DNA from: Cedecea neteri NBRC 105707 = ATCC 33855
Lineage (GTDB): Bacteria > Pseudomonadota > Gammaproteobacteria > Enterobacterales > Enterobacteriaceae
Direction of reading: 5' to 3'
NCBI RefSeq assembly: GCF_001571265.1
Contig: NZ_BCTL01000035.1
Span: 21,230-85,229 of the forward strand
Length of the DNA stretch: 64,000 bases
A program made the position numbers and the translations under genes. Under the pieces are notes generated by a model. The model worked only from the letters and a program-made list of their open reading frames with translations, was not told the origin of the DNA and did not search any database. Shown piece after piece: positions 20,221 through 30,126 of this stretch. Every line of letters begins with the position of its first letter. The stretch's first letter is position 1.

Positions 20221-21507
20221 TTACTTCGCTAACAACAGATTGGCGATCGCACGTACGCCCAGGCCAGTTGCACCGGCAGACCACTGCTCAACCGCGCCTT
20301 TACGGTAAGTTGCAGAACAGTCCACGTGTACCCAGCCCTGGTGGTAGTTTTCCACAAAGTGAGACAGGAAACCTGCCGCAGTGCTTGCACCCGCCGGATA
20401 AGAGGCGTTCGCGGTATTGTTCAGCTCGGCGAAGTTAGACGGCAGCTGGCTGCGGTGGAATTCCGCCAGCGGCAGACGCCAGAACGGCTCGTTTTCTTCG
20501 GCGGCGCTTGTCAGCAGACGGGCAGCCAGTTTTTCGTCAAAGCTGAATACCGCGTGGTAATCGTTGCCCAAGGCCGTTTTCGCCGCCCCGGTCAGGGTCG
20601 CGCAGTCGATGATCAGTTCTGGTTTCTGAGCTGCAGCATCAATCAGGCCATCGGCGAGCACCAGGCGGCCTTCGGCATCGGTGTTCATCACTTCAACGGT
20701 TTTGCCGTTACGGTAAGTGATGATGTCACCCAGCTTCATGGCGTTGCCGCTGATCATGTTATCTGCACAGCACAGGAACAGCTTAACGCGCTTGTTCAAG
20801 CCACGGGTAATGGCCAGAGCCAACGCGCCGGTGATGGTCGCGGCACCGCCCATGTCGGATTTCATAGAATCCATGAACGCGGTCTGCTTGATGCTGTAGC
20901 CGCCGGAGTCAAAGGTAATGCCCTTCCCAACCAGGCTTGCGTAAACCGGCGCGTCCGGGTTACCAGTTGGGTTGAAGTCCAGCGCCAGCAGCACGGGCGC
21001 GCGGTCAGAACCACGGCCAACGGTGTGGATCCCGGCATAGTTCTGCTCACGCAGGTCTTCGCCCTTAGTAATACGGTAAGAAACGTGGTCGCAGGCAACG
21101 TCGCACAGCAGGTCAACGGCGCGGGAAGCAAGCTGCTCCGGGCCCAGCTCTTCTGCCGGGGTGTTGATGGTGTGGCGAACCCAGTCGATAACTTTCAGGC
21201 GGCTATCCAGCTCTTTCTGCTCGGTTTCGCTCAGCACGGCCCAGTCAATTTTGCGGGTGCCTTTTGGTGCGCGATAGCCCTGCCAGAAGGCCCAGCTCTT
21301 CTCTATGTCCCAGCCTTCGCCAGCCAGTTGGACGTGCTTCAGCCCCTGGCCGTCAATTTTGCGCGCTGCGCGCTGGATAAGACCGAGATCGTCTTTGCCG
21401 GTCAGGTGTAGGGTAATGCCGTCATTGTTAATGCTATACGTCGCCTTTTCGCCCCAGCGTGCGTCCGCTGGCTGCGTGGAAAGGGTGATTTTCATCGCTT
21501 CAGTCAT
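20221..21507 (-). CDS. pepB: Aminopeptidase B (M17 family)
   Basis: A cytosolic leucyl-type aminopeptidase of 428 residues that removes N-terminal residues from peptides using two metal ions. The M17 signature NTDAEGRL is present, along with metal-binding [10 protein letters not shown] and the SDMGGAA block. The start [10 protein letters not shown] has AAGGA 7 bases upstream; an ATG five codons earlier was rejected. It follows iscX after a terminator, as in E. coli. Confidence 0.96.
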   Translation of the reverse strand: MTEAMKITLSTQPADARWGEKATYSINNDGITLHLTGKDDLGLIQRAARKIDGQGLKHVQLAGEGWDIEKSWAFWQGYRAPKGTRKIDWAVLSETEQKELDSRLKVIDWVRHTINTPAEELGPEQLASRAVDLLCDVACDHVSYRITKGEDLREQNYAGIHTVGRGSDRAPVLLALDFNPTGNPDAPVYASLVGKGITFDSGGYSIKQTAFMDSMKSDMGGAATITGALALAITRGLNKRVKLFLCCADNMISGNAMKLGDIITYRNGKTVEVMNTDAEGRLVLADGLIDAAAQKPELIIDCATLTGAAKTALGNDYHAVFSFDEKLAARLLTSAAEENEPFWRLPLAEFHRSQLPSNFAELNNTANASYPAGASTAAGFLSHFVENYHQGWVHVDCSATYRKGAVEQWSAGATGLGVRAIANLLLAK

Positions 21508-21547
21508 TTTCCAATCCTTCATTGTTCAGCACAGGCAAAATGCAAAA

Positions 21548-21570
21548 ACGGGCCGCCCAAGGCAGCCCGT
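21548..21570 (-). terminator. Terminator of the isc operon
   Basis: On the minus strand the stem ACGGGCTGCC / GCGGCCCGT (one mismatch, TTGG loop) runs into TTTTTGCATTTT. It lies directly after iscX and before pepB. Confidence 0.75.
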
Positions 21571-21573
21571 GTA

Positions 21574-21774
21574 TCATTCAGCTTCATCTAACCAGACAAG
21601 CAAAATCGCTTCCAGTACTTTCTCGTTAGAAGCGTTCGGATCGTCATCAAACTCTTCCAGCTCGCAGATCCACTGGTGCATATCGGTAAAACGCACCGTC
21701 TTAGGATCGAGATCCGGACGGCTGTCGTACAGCGCCTCGCCGATTTCACGGCTGTCGGTCCACTTCAGTCCCAT
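21574..21774 (-). CDS. iscX: Fe-S assembly regulator IscX
   Basis: A small acidic protein of 66 residues, the same size as E. coli IscX (YfhJ), with the conserved WTDSREI and [13 protein letters not shown] blocks. It binds IscS and iron and tunes the rate of cluster assembly. It is the last gene of the isc operon, 11 bases after fdx. Confidence 0.96.
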   Translation of the reverse strand: MGLKWTDSREIGEALYDSRPDLDPKTVRFTDMHQWICELEEFDDDPNASNEKVLEAILLVWLDEAE

Positions 21775-21785
21775 GGCGGCTCCCG

Positions 21786-22121
21786 TTAGTGTTCGCGTGC
21801 GTGGTTAATGGTGTAACGCGGCATCTCAACCACCAGATCTTCGTCGCTGACGCGAGCCTGGCAGCTCAGGCGGCTTTCCGGCTCCAGACCCCATGCTTTA
21901 TCCAGCATGTCGTCTTCGTCTTCGGTGCTTTCCGCGAGGGAATCAAAACCTTCACGCACAACGCAGTGACAGGTGGTGCAGGCACAGGACTTCTCACAGG
22001 CGTGTTCAATCTCAATACCGTTGCGCAGCGCAACGTCGAGAATGGTTTCACCTTGCTTCGCTTCCAGAACTGCGCCATCCGGACACAGGTCCTGATGAGG
22101 CAGAAAAACAATCTTTGGCAT
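21786..22121 (-). CDS. fdx: Isc-type [2Fe-2S] ferredoxin
   Basis: A 111-residue adrenodoxin-type ferredoxin that supplies electrons for cluster assembly on IscU. The cluster ligands are Cys42, Cys48 and Cys51 (with an extra Cys46) in [11 protein letters not shown] and a fourth in RLSCQARV. It starts two bases after the hscA stop and is co-translated with it. Confidence 0.97.
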   Translation of the reverse strand: MPKIVFLPHQDLCPDGAVLEAKQGETILDVALRNGIEIEHACEKSCACTTCHCVVREGFDSLAESTEDEDDMLDKAWGLEPESRLSCQARVSDEDLVVEMPRYTINHAREH

Positions 22122-22122
22122 A

Positions 22123-23973
22123 TTAAACCTCGTCCACGGAATGGCCGGTCAACGCTTTACGGATCGACTGATCCATACGACGTGCGGCGAATTCCTGGGT
22201 TTGCTTGTCTACGTTTTTGATTTCATTTTGAATAGCGTCGGCATCGTCACTCGCGGCGGCAGCGCTTAACGCGGCCATCGCGGCATCAATGTCGGCACGC
22301 TCTGCGGCGCTTAGCAGCGCGGCATCCGCCGTCAACGCGCTGGTCAAACTCTCCAGCACGCGGGCAGCTTCGACTTTTTGCTCGGCCAGCATGCGTGCTT
22401 GCACGTCATGCTCGGCGTAACTCATGGAGTCCTGAATCATGCTGGCAATTTCGCCATCACTCAGGCCATAAGCAGGTTTCACCTGGATTGAGGATTCAAC
22501 GCCGGTGGATTTTTCCATCGCCGTTACGCTCAGCAGGCCATCGGCGTCTACCTGGAAGGTGACGCGAATATGGGCCCCGCCAGCGGACATTGCAGGAATG
22601 CCGCGCAGCGTAAAGCGAGCCAGTGAACGGCAATCCTGGACAAGTTCGCGCTCGCCCTGCAGCACGTGGATAGCCATCGCTGTCTGGCCGTCTTTGAAGG
22701 TGGTGAATTCCTGCGCGCGCGCCACCGGGATGGTGGTGTTACGTGGGATAACCTTCTCAACCAGCCCGCCCATCGTTTCCAGACCAAGGGACAGCGGGAT
22801 GACGTCCAGCAGTAGCATTTCGCTGTCCGGCTTGTTGCCCACCAGAATGTCAGCCTGGATTGCCGCGCCGATGGCAACGACTTTATCCGGGTCGATAGAC
22901 GTTAACGGCGTACGGCCAAAGAATTCGCCTACGCGCTCACGCACCAAAGGTACTCGGGTCGAACCGCCGACCATCACCACTTCCAGCACTTCTTCTGCTT
23001 CCACGCCCGCATCTTTTAACGCACGACGACAGGACAGAAGCGTCCGTTTAACCAGGGAAGAAATAAGCTCATTGAACTGTTCGCGGGTGACTTCACCCTG
23101 CCAGCCAGCCACTTCGACGCTGGCGGTGGCAGCATCGCTGAGGGCGATTTTGGCGGCGATGGCTGCGTCCAGAAGCTGGCGCTGTACGCGATCGTCGCTA
23201 CGGTCGGCAATACCGGCCTGTTCGCGCAGCCAGTCGGCCAGCAGATGGTCGAAATCATCGCCGCCCAGCGCGGAATCACCGCCGGTGGCCAGCACTTCAA
23301 ACACTCCCCGGCTCAGGCGCAGGATGGAGATATCAAAAGTCCCGCCGCCCAGATCGTAAACGGCAATGACGCCTTCTTTACCGGAGTCCAGGCCGTAGGC
23401 AATCGCCGCGGCGGTTGGTTCGTTCAGCAAACGAAGAACGTGCAGCCCGGCAAGGCGTGCGGCGTCTTTGGTGCCCTGACGCTGTGCGTCATCAAAATAT
23501 GCGGGAACCGTGATAACCACGCCATCAAGCTCCCCTTCCAGCGTTTCAGTGGCGCGGGCAGAGAGTGATTTCAGGATATCGGCAGAGATGCGAATCGGGT
23601 TAAGCAGGCCGGCAGGCGTTTCAATCATCGGCAGGCCGTTTTCACTGGCCTGCAGGCGATATGGAAGATGAGGATAACGTGTCTGAATGTCCGCCAAAGA
23701 ACGGCCCATCATACGTTTTATCGAGCTGATGGTATTCGCAGGATCCTGCGCGGCAAGCGCGCGAGCATCAAAACCAACAACATGTTCTTGCTGCTGGTAA
23801 TGCACCACGGAAGGCAGCAGATGGCGGCCTTCACGGTCAGCAAGCGTTTCAGCCTGGCCGCTACGAACGGTAGCCACCAGCGAGTTGGTGGTGCCAAGGT
23901 CAATACCTGCGGCCAGCCTGCGCTGGTGCGGCGCGGCCATCATGCCTGGCTCGCTAATTTGTAATAAGGCCAT
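22123..23973 (-). CDS. hscA: Hsp70-family chaperone HscA
   Basis: The specialised Hsp70 (616 residues) that, with HscB, drives cluster release from IscU by recognising its LPPVK motif. The ATPase domain begins at about residue 20 ([12 protein letters not shown]) and includes [10 protein letters not shown] and VGGSTRVP motifs. The substrate-binding domain and lid fill the C-terminal third. It ends two bases before fdx and starts about 35 bases after hscB. Confidence 0.97.
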   Translation of the reverse strand: MALLQISEPGMMAAPHQRRLAAGIDLGTTNSLVATVRSGQAETLADREGRHLLPSVVHYQQQEHVVGFDARALAAQDPANTISSIKRMMGRSLADIQTRYPHLPYRLQASENGLPMIETPAGLLNPIRISADILKSLSARATETLEGELDGVVITVPAYFDDAQRQGTKDAARLAGLHVLRLLNEPTAAAIAYGLDSGKEGVIAVYDLGGGTFDISILRLSRGVFEVLATGGDSALGGDDFDHLLADWLREQAGIADRSDDRVQRQLLDAAIAAKIALSDAATASVEVAGWQGEVTREQFNELISSLVKRTLLSCRRALKDAGVEAEEVLEVVMVGGSTRVPLVRERVGEFFGRTPLTSIDPDKVVAIGAAIQADILVGNKPDSEMLLLDVIPLSLGLETMGGLVEKVIPRNTTIPVARAQEFTTFKDGQTAMAIHVLQGERELVQDCRSLARFTLRGIPAMSAGGAHIRVTFQVDADGLLSVTAMEKSTGVESSIQVKPAYGLSDGEIASMIQDSMSYAEHDVQARMLAEQKVEAARVLESLTSALTADAALLSAAERADIDAAMAALSAAAASDDADAIQNEIKNVDKQTQEFAARRMDQSIRKALTGHSVDEV

Positions 23974-24008
23974 GTATCGCTTCCAAAAATCGGGCCTGAG
24001 TTCAGGCG

Positions 24009-24524
24009 TTAAAAGTCGAGCAGCTTTTCTTCTAGTTGTTCAATTTGGCTCTGTAATTTGTCGAGGAAACGCAGCTTGCGCACGGTGTCCGCCGCCTGTT
24101 CCCACTGCTGGTCATCCAGCTGCTGTACCATCTGTGCGCTGCGGTTTTTCACCATCGTTTTTACGCGCGAGGCAAAGCTTTCAAGCTTGTCGCTATCTTT
24201 CGCCTGTTCGATATCGTCCAGCTCTTCACGCAGCTCCAGCTGTTCCATCAGGAACGCGGTGTCGCGCACGGTATGCTGTTCATTCGCCAGGTCGAAACCG
24301 TTCAGGGACAGGATGTATTCGGCGCGGGCAAGCGGGTGACGCAGCGTCTGCCAGGCCTGATTGATGGTGGCGGATTGGCTCACAGCCAAAAGCTGTTCTG
24401 CCTGAGGGCGGCTGGCGTATTTGTCCGGGTGGAACTGGCGTTGCAGCTCCTGGTAACGGCTAGCCAATTGCTCGGTGTTCAGGGTATAGCCTGGCGTTAG
24501 CCCAAACAGGGTAAAATAATCCAT
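24009..24524 (-). CDS. hscB: J-domain co-chaperone HscB
   Basis: A 171-residue J-protein that delivers IscU to HscA. The J domain carries the HPD tripeptide at residues 32-34. The C-terminal three-helix bundle that binds IscU contains [10 protein letters not shown]. It lies between iscA and hscA in the isc operon. The 84-base gap from iscA is one of the longer spacers in the operon. Confidence 0.97.
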   Translation of the reverse strand: MDYFTLFGLTPGYTLNTEQLASRYQELQRQFHPDKYASRPQAEQLLAVSQSATINQAWQTLRHPLARAEYILSLNGFDLANEQHTVRDTAFLMEQLELREELDDIEQAKDSDKLESFASRVKTMVKNRSAQMVQQLDDQQWEQAADTVRKLRFLDKLQSQIEQLEEKLLDF

Positions 24525-24608
24525 AACAGACTCGGGTTCATGTCAGGTAAGTGCTGTGTGGTAAAGCAAAATCCCCACGGACCAGGGCCAATGGGGAAAT
24601 GCGTGGGA

Positions 24609-24932
24609 TCAGACGTGGAAGCTTTCGCCGCAGCCACACTCATCCTTCACGTTCGGGTTAGTAAACTTAAACCCTTCGTTAAGGCCTTCTTTCACGAAGT
24701 CGAGCTCGGTCCCGTTTAAGAATTGCAGGCTTTTACCATCGACAACCACCTTCACGCCTTTGTCTTCGAACACGGTGTCATCCGCCATCGGTTCATCAAC
24801 AAATTCGAGAACATAAGCCATCCCAGAGCAGCCTGAAGTGCGCACGCCCAGACGCAGACCAAACCCTTTACCACGGTTGGTCAGGAAGGCATTTACACGG
24901 GCAGCAGCGCTGTCGCTAAGGGTAATCGACAT
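24609..24932 (-). CDS. iscA: A-type Fe-S carrier IscA
   Basis: A 107-residue A-type carrier that moves iron or clusters to target apoproteins. The three conserved ligands are Cys35 (SGCSG), Cys99 and Cys101 (CGCGESF). The gene lies between iscU and hscB. Confidence 0.97.
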   Translation of the reverse strand: MSITLSDSAAARVNAFLTNRGKGFGLRLGVRTSGCSGMAYVLEFVDEPMADDTVFEDKGVKVVVDGKSLQFLNGTELDFVKEGLNEGFKFTNPNVKDECGCGESFHV

Positions 24933-25007
24933 ACAACAACCTCAATCAGATATTTAACTCGTCATACTTCGAGCCGCTGCCGGGCAGCCAGCTCGAATCA
25001 GTTAGAG

Positions 25008-25394
25008 TTATTTTGTTTCACGTTTGCTTTTGTAATCCGCGATAGCCGCTTTAATTGCGTCTTCTGCAAGGATTGAGCAGTGAATCTTCACCGGCGGCAG
25101 TTCGAGTTCGTCTGCGATGTCGGTGTTTTTGATCGCCTGCGCTTCGTCCAGGGACTTGCCCTTCACCCACTCGGTGACCAGCGAGCTGGAAGCAATCGCC
25201 GAGCCACAGCCGTAGGTTTTGAAACGCGCGTCTTCAATGATACCGTCATTGTTGACTTTGATCTGCAACTTCATCACGTCGCCACAGGCCGGTGCACCCA
25301 CCATGCCGGAACCTACGCTGTCGTCGCTGTTGTCGAAAGAGCCAACGTTGCGTGGGTTTTCGTAGTGATCAATTACTTTTTCGCTGTAAGCCAT
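25008..25394 (-). CDS. iscU: Fe-S scaffold protein IscU
   Basis: A 128-residue scaffold on which clusters are built from IscS sulfur. The cluster ligands are Cys37 (GAPACGD), the cysteine in TYGCGSA, and the cysteine in the IHCS block. LPPVK, the HscA recognition motif, directly precedes the last. It starts 42 bases after iscS. Confidence 0.98.
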   Translation of the reverse strand: MAYSEKVIDHYENPRNVGSFDNSDDSVGSGMVGAPACGDVMKLQIKVNNDGIIEDARFKTYGCGSAIASSSLVTEWVKGKSLDEAQAIKNTDIADELELPPVKIHCSILAEDAIKAAIADYKSKRETK

Positions 25395-25436
25395 TTTTAC
25401 TTCTCCAGAATCTGAAATCGACGTCCTGACGAACGA

Positions 25437-26651
25437 TCAGTGATGAGCCCATTCGATGGAATTAAGATCCACGCCCTGTTTGAACATTTCCCACAGCGGA
25501 GAAAGGTCACGCAGACGGCCAATGGATTTACGTACCAGCTCGATGGTGTAATCGATCTCTTCTTCAGTGGTAAAACGACCCAGAGAGAAACGGATAGAGC
25601 TGTGTGCCAGTTCGTCGCTCATGCCCAGCGCGCGCAGCACGTAGGATGGCTCGAGGCTAGCGGAAGTACAGGCAGAACCTGAAGAGACCGCGAGGTCTTT
25701 CAGCGCCATGATCAGCGACTCGCCTTCAACGTAGTTAAAGCTCACGTTAAGAATGTTTGGCGCGCCGTGCTCCAGGTCACCGTTCAGGTAAACTTCTTCC
25801 ATATCTTTCACGCCGTTCCACAGACGGTTACGCAGCGTGCGCAGACGGGCCATTTCGGTCTCCATCTCTTCTTTTGCGATACGGTAAGCTTCGCCCATGC
25901 CGACGATCTGGTGCACAGGCAGCGTACCGGAACGCATGCCGCGCTCGTGACCACCGCCGTGAATCTGTGCTTCGATACGGATACGCGGTTTACGACGCAC
26001 GTACAGCGCGCCGATGCCTTTCGGCCCGTAAATTTTGTGGCCAGAGAAGGACATCAGGTCAACTTTCAGCTGGCTCAGGTCGATAGGCAGTTTGCCCACG
26101 CTCTGGGTAGCATCAACGTGGAAGATAATGCCACGGGAACGGCACATTTCGCCGATAGCCGCGATATCCTGCACCACGCCGATTTCGTTGTTTACATGCA
26201 TGATGGAGACCAGAATCGTGTCTTCACGCATAGCGGCTTCCAGCTGCTTCAGGTCAACGATACCGTTGCTCTGCGGCGCCAGGTAAGTCACTTCAAACCC
26301 TTCACGCTCAAGCTGACGACAGGTGTCCAGCACGGCTTTGTGTTCGGTTTTGGCGGTGATGATGTGCTTGCCTTTCTTCTGGTAGAAGTTAGCCGCACCT
26401 TTGATGGCCAGGTTGTCTGACTCGGTCGCGCCGGAGGTGAAGACGATTTCACGCGGGTCTGCGCCAACCAGTTCTGCGATTTGGTTACGGGCTATATCAA
26501 CGGCTTCTTCAGCCTGCCAGCCAAAGCGGTGGGAACGGGAGGCCGGGTTACCAAAGGTGCCGTCCATCGTTAAAAACTGCATCATCTTCTCAGCAACACG
26601 CGGGTCTACCGGCGTGGTTGCGGAGTAGTCGAGGTAAATCGGTAATTTCAT
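25437..26651 (-). CDS. iscS: Cysteine desulfurase IscS
   Basis: A 404-residue PLP enzyme that takes sulfur from cysteine for clusters, thiamine and tRNA thiolation. The PLP lysine is in [12 protein letters not shown] and the active-site cysteine is in [14 protein letters not shown]. Length equals the E. coli enzyme. It lies about 115 bases after iscR; in E. coli that gap is where RyhB acts to separate iscR from iscSUA expression. The same pairing was not tested here. Confidence 0.98.
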   Translation of the reverse strand: MKLPIYLDYSATTPVDPRVAEKMMQFLTMDGTFGNPASRSHRFGWQAEEAVDIARNQIAELVGADPREIVFTSGATESDNLAIKGAANFYQKKGKHIITAKTEHKAVLDTCRQLEREGFEVTYLAPQSNGIVDLKQLEAAMREDTILVSIMHVNNEIGVVQDIAAIGEMCRSRGIIFHVDATQSVGKLPIDLSQLKVDLMSFSGHKIYGPKGIGALYVRRKPRIRIEAQIHGGGHERGMRSGTLPVHQIVGMGEAYRIAKEEMETEMARLRTLRNRLWNGVKDMEEVYLNGDLEHGAPNILNVSFNYVEGESLIMALKDLAVSSGSACTSASLEPSYVLRALGMSDELAHSSIRFSLGRFTTEEEIDYTIELVRKSIGRLRDLSPLWEMFKQGVDLNSIEWAHH

Positions 26652-26766
26652 TGCTCTTAAGCTCCGTACATCACTTCAATACGAAGAATCAGGCTTAAAA
26701 TATGTTGCCGTTATAGACAGGGAGCACCGCTCCCCCAACCTGATTCTAAAATTCTTGTTCTTCTGC

Positions 26767-27255
26767 TTATGCGCGCAGTTTGACGTCAATAGCGTCCTGA
26801 GAACGGGTGCTGCGATGATTTTCACTATGTTGACGATCGGACACGTCCAGCACTTCCTGGTTGTTAACCAGCTCACCAAGGGTGATGTTGTTCAGGAAGC
26901 CGGTCAGGCGATCGCTCAGGTCGCGCCACAGCGCGTGAGTCAGGCACTTATCGCCGCCCTGGCAGCCGCCTTTACCCTGGCAACGGGTGGCGTCTACGGA
27001 CTCATCAACGGCGCTGATCACTTCGCCTACGGCGATGCTGCTCGCGTCTTTACCTAACAGATAACCACCGCCTGGACCGCGTACGCTGGCTACCAGGCCA
27101 TTTTTACGCAGGCGGGAGAACAACTGCTCCAGATAGGAGAGTGAAATTCCCTGACGTTCAGAAATATCAGCCAACGGAACCGGGCCCGATTCAGAGTTCA
27201 GCGCAACGTCAAGCATCGCGGTTACGGCATAGCGCCCTTTTGATGTCAGTCTCAT
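26767..27255 (-). CDS. iscR: Fe-S dependent transcription regulator IscR
   Basis: An Rrf2-family regulator of 162 residues that binds a [2Fe-2S] cluster and represses the isc operon when holo. The N-terminal winged helix includes [14 protein letters not shown]. Cluster ligands Cys92, Cys98, Cys104 and His107 are all present at the E. coli positions. It is the first gene of the isc operon, and two IscR sites lie upstream. Confidence 0.98.
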   Translation of the reverse strand: MRLTSKGRYAVTAMLDVALNSESGPVPLADISERQGISLSYLEQLFSRLRKNGLVASVRGPGGGYLLGKDASSIAVGEVISAVDESVDATRCQGKGGCQGGDKCLTHALWRDLSDRLTGFLNNITLGELVNNQEVLDVSDRQHSENHRSTRSQDAIDVKLRA

Positions 27256-27336
27256 GTCTTACTTAACCTCAAATAGCCCCTCGAGCCGGGGGTTTTTTAA
27301 AAGTGTGATTGTCACATAGCAGGACGCAAGTCTGAC

Positions 27337-27361
27337 ATTCCTGAGTAAAATGGTCAACTAT
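27337..27361 (-). promoter_or_regulatory. IscR type 1 site and iscR promoter
   Basis: On the minus strand this 25-base stretch fits the type 1 IscR consensus (ATA, then TTGACC, an AT core, ACTC, and AGGAAT). TTGACC also serves as a -35 element, with a candidate -10 (CAGACT) 17 bases further on. This explains repression of iscRSUA by holo-IscR. Confidence 0.75.
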
Positions 27362-27386
27362 TTAACCTACCATTTTACTCAAGTAT
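27362..27386 (-). promoter_or_regulatory. Second IscR type 1 site
   Basis: An adjacent 25-base site (minus strand begins ATACTTGAGTA, ends AGGTTAA) abuts the first. Its distal edge reaches the trmJ stop codon at 27386-27388, so the operator and the upstream coding sequence touch. Confidence 0.65.
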
Positions 27387-28123
27387 TATTGGCCCGATTT
27401 TTTCGGGTTTTCCAACGACGCCAGCATGCCGCGCAGGATGTTTAATTCCTGACTTTCCGGGCGTGCGCGGGTAAACAAACGACGCAGTCGGTTCATCACC
27501 TGGCCCGGATGGGTTGGGCGAATAAAACCGCTTTCCTGCAGCGCTTTTTCAAGATGCACATAGAAACGCTCTAAGTCATCGACCAGAGGATAAGGCGCGT
27601 CTTCGTCTTCTTTCGGCGCTTCCGGCTGCTCTTGCGTGGCGAGCCAGGCAATGCGCACTTCATAGGCGAGGATCTGCACCGCCATAGCGAGGTTAAGGGA
27701 GCTGTATTCCGGGTTCGCCTGGATGGCGACGTGATAATGGCACTTCTGCAGCTCTTCGTTGGTCAGGCCCACGCGTTCGCGACCAAACACAATTGCCACC
27801 GGCGCGTGCTGCGCTTCGCTGATACTTTTTAAACCGCATTCACGCGGATCCAGCATCGGCCACGGCAGCGTACGGGAACGCGCGCTGGTGCCGACCACCA
27901 GACTGCATCCTGCCAGCGCTTCATCGAGCGTATCGACGATGTGAGCATCGCCAATGACGTCGCTGGCGCCCGCCGCCAGGGCAATGGCCTGAGAGTCCGG
28001 TTTGACCAGCGGATTGACCAGCCAGAGGTTAGTTAAGCCCATGGTTTTCATAGCACGAGCCACGGAGCCCATGTTGCCGGTATGCGAGGTTTCGACCAGC
28101 ACAATTCGTACGTTTTGCAGCAT
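27386..28123 (-). CDS. trmJ: tRNA (cytidine/uridine-2'-O-)-methyltransferase TrmJ
   Basis: A SPOUT-family methyltransferase of 245 residues that modifies the ribose of nucleotide 32 in tRNA. The SAM-binding knot region includes [14 protein letters not shown] and [14 protein letters not shown], and the N-terminal [15 protein letters not shown] block is intact. The start MLQNVRI matches E. coli; an ATG two codons upstream is an alternative. It precedes iscR on the same strand, divergent from suhB. Confidence 0.95.
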   Translation of the reverse strand: MLQNVRIVLVETSHTGNMGSVARAMKTMGLTNLWLVNPLVKPDSQAIALAAGASDVIGDAHIVDTLDEALAGCSLVVGTSARSRTLPWPMLDPRECGLKSISEAQHAPVAIVFGRERVGLTNEELQKCHYHVAIQANPEYSSLNLAMAVQILAYEVRIAWLATQEQPEAPKEDEDAPYPLVDDLERFYVHLEKALQESGFIRPTHPGQVMNRLRRLFTRARPESQELNILRGMLASLENPKKSGQ

Positions 28124-28171
28124 TATCATTCATAGCCTGGGAAGAATATCGCAATATCTTATCATATCCCT

Positions 28172-28200
28172 GAGACATATTCCGAACGCTCTGCTATACT
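28172..28200 (+). promoter_or_regulatory. Likely suhB promoter
   Basis: A TATACT -10 hexamer at 28195-28200, preceded by TGC, with GAGACA at -35 and 17-base spacing. It lies 43 bases before the suhB start, in the divergent trmJ-suhB gap. Confidence 0.5.
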
Positions 28201-28242
28201 CCGCCGCGTTTTCCGTTCTTTAACATCCAGCGAGAGAGACCG

Positions 28243-29046
28243 ATGCATCCGATGCTCAACATCGCCGTGCGTGCTGCACGCAAGGCGGGTAATTTAATTG
28301 CCAAAAATTACGAAACTCCAGACGCGGTAGAAGCTAGCCAGAAAGGCAGCAATGACTTCGTGACCAACGTCGATAAAGACGCCGAACGTCTGATTATCGA
28401 AGTGATTCGTAAATCTTACCCAAAACACACCATCATCACCGAAGAATCCGGTGAACTGGCTGGGGAAGATCAGGATGTGCAATGGGTTATCGATCCGCTG
28501 GATGGCACCACCAACTTCATCAAACGTCTGCCGCATTTCTCCGTTTCTATCGCTGTTCGTATCAAAGGCCGCACCGAAGTCGCGGTAGTTTACGATCCAA
28601 TGCGTAACGAACTGTTCAGCGCCGTTCGCGGCCAGGGCGCCCAGCTTAACGGCTACCGCCTGCGCGGCAGCAACGCACGCGACCTGGACGGTACCGTTCT
28701 GGCGACCGGCTTCCCGTTCAAAGTGAAGCAACACGCTACCTCTTACATCAATATCGTAGGCAAACTGTTCACCCAGTGCGCAGACTTCCGCCGCACCGGT
28801 TCCGCTGCGCTGGACCTGGCCTACGTTGCCGCTGGCCGCGTGGACGGTTTCTTCGAAATTGGCCTGAAGCCTTGGGATTTCGCCGCAGGTGAACTGCTGG
28901 CTCGTGAAGCGGGCAGCATCGTGTGTGATTTCACCGGCGGCCATAACTACCTGACGACCGGGAACATCGTCGCCGGTAACCCACGCGTAGTGAAAGCCAT
29001 GCTCGCTACCATGCGTGAAGAACTGAGCGAGGCGCTGAAGCGCTAA
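28243..29046 (+). CDS. suhB: Inositol monophosphatase family protein SuhB
   Basis: A 267-residue Mg-dependent inositol-1-phosphatase. Metal and phosphate ligands are visible in EESGE, VIDPLDGTTNF and the later PWDFAAGELLAREAG. In E. coli the protein also joins the rRNA transcription antitermination complex with NusA; that function is known from the family, not visible here. A GAGAGA ribosome site precedes ATG. Two hairpins follow the stop codon. Confidence 0.96.
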   Translation: MHPMLNIAVRAARKAGNLIAKNYETPDAVEASQKGSNDFVTNVDKDAERLIIEVIRKSYPKHTIITEESGELAGEDQDVQWVIDPLDGTTNFIKRLPHFSVSIAVRIKGRTEVAVVYDPMRNELFSAVRGQGAQLNGYRLRGSNARDLDGTVLATGFPFKVKQHATSYINIVGKLFTQCADFRRTGSAALDLAYVAAGRVDGFFEIGLKPWDFAAGELLAREAGSIVCDFTGGHNYLTTGNIVAGNPRVVKAMLATMREELSEALKR

Positions 29047-29049
29047 GCC

Positions 29050-29085
29050 TTTTGCCTCGCCTTCTTTAATAAAGAAGAGGCAAAA
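29050..29085 (+). terminator. First hairpin after suhB
   Basis: TTTTGCCTC pairs with GAGGCAAAA around an inner CTTCTTT/AAAGAAG stem. The flanks are U-rich in both directions, so it can act as a terminator or a 3' end stabiliser for suhB. Confidence 0.6.
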
Positions 29086-29087
29086 AC

Positions 29088-29123
29088 AAAAATCCCCTCA
29101 GCTTTACGGCGAGGGGATTTTTT
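29088..29123. terminator. Bidirectional terminator between suhB and zevB
   Basis: AATCCCCTC / GAGGGGATT with an 11-base loop followed by TTTT on the plus strand and by TTTTTGTTTTT on the minus strand. It should stop both suhB and the convergent zevB transcript. Confidence 0.85.
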
Positions 29124-29145
29124 ATGCCTGAATTTAGCTGCCCGT

Positions 29146-30126
29146 TCAGAAAGGCCGAATACCTCTCGCCATCGGCTGTGCACTCAGCCACATAATCAGC
29201 GCGGCCACGACCAGGATCACGCCCCCCGCCAGCGCGAGCGTAGACCAGCCAACCTGCCGCCACAGCACCGGTGCCCGGTTCCCGCTTAAGCGAACCGCCA
29301 GCGCTCGGAAGCTGTGCACCAACAGCGCCAGGCCGGAAATTGTGATCGACGTGCCCGCCGCCATCGCCAGCGCAGACAGCACGCCCCAGCCAAACACCCC
29401 GATCACCTTGCTGAACAGCAACACCATGATCGCGCCAGAACAGGGGCGCATGCCCATCGACAGAACAATCATTAGCCTGGCCCGCCAGTCGCTTCCCGCC
29501 ACCAGCTGTTTTTCATCCGGGACGTGCTGATGCCCACAGCCGCAGTTAGCGTCATGCACATGATGCGGCGTAAACGAAGTGAACTTAGGCTTGCGACGCA
29601 GCTGAGCGCGTAAGCGGCGTAAAGCGCGCCAGCTCAGCAAAACGCCCAGCATCCCGACGAGCAGATAGCTGCCCTTCTCCAGCCAAAAACTGCTGAGATG
29701 AAGCTGCCGCGAGGGCAAGGCTAGGACGACCAGCACCACGACCACCAGCACAATAGCGACCAGTCCCTGCAATAAAGAGGCGGCAAAGGTCAAACCGAGG
29801 CTGCTTTTAATTTTTGAGGGATGGGTCGCAAGCCAGGTGCTGATGACTATCTTGCCGTGCCCTGGCCCCAGCGCATGCAGCACGCCATACACAAAGCTAA
29901 ACGAGAGCAGTGACAGACCCGCCCGAGCAGGGTTTTCGGCGACCTGACGCAGCAGCCCGCTCAATTCCTGATTGATTGAGCGCTGCCAGGTAGCCGAGCT
30001 AAGCAGGATTTGCGGCCAGTAGAACCACAGGGCGTAAAGCCCGGCGGCAGCAAGCAGAATAAACAGCCCCAGCGGCCACAGATGGCCCCAGCGGCGAACG
30101 GGAGCAGAAACGGTGATTATTGACAT
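29146..30126 (-). CDS. ZevB-like metal transporter (NicO/RcnA family)
   Basis: A 326-residue polytopic membrane protein of the nickel/cobalt transporter (NicO/RcnA) superfamily with about six transmembrane helices. Visible motifs are HALGPGHGK in an early helix and MGMRPCSGAIMVL in a later one. A cytoplasmic or periplasmic loop rich in His and Cys (HHVHDANCGCGHQHV) probably senses or binds metal. It overlaps the preceding DUF1007 gene by 10 bases. In Haemophilus influenzae this pair, ZevAB, supports zinc acquisition; other members export nickel or cobalt, so the metal and direction are not settled here. E. coli K-12 has yfhR at this position. Confidence 0.82.
   Translation of the reverse strand: MSIITVSAPVRRWGHLWPLGLFILLAAAGLYALWFYWPQILLSSATWQRSINQELSGLLRQVAENPARAGLSLLSFSFVYGVLHALGPGHGKIVISTWLATHPSKIKSSLGLTFAASLLQGLVAIVLVVVVLVVLALPSRQLHLSSFWLEKGSYLLVGMLGVLLSWRALRRLRAQLRRKPKFTSFTPHHVHDANCGCGHQHVPDEKQLVAGSDWRARLMIVLSMGMRPCSGAIMVLLFSKVIGVFGWGVLSALAMAAGTSITISGLALLVHSFRALAVRLSGNRAPVLWRQVGWSTLALAGGVILVVAALIMWLSAQPMARGIRPF

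Noticed and set aside
20326..21411. Long open frame on the plus strand opposite pepB (361 codons)
   Set aside because: pepB is fully conserved on the other strand and the frame gives no recognisable protein; it is a shadow of GC-rich codon usage.
22505..23359. Open frame of 284 codons opposite hscA
   Set aside because: Shadow of hscA; Ser/Arg-rich low-complexity translation.
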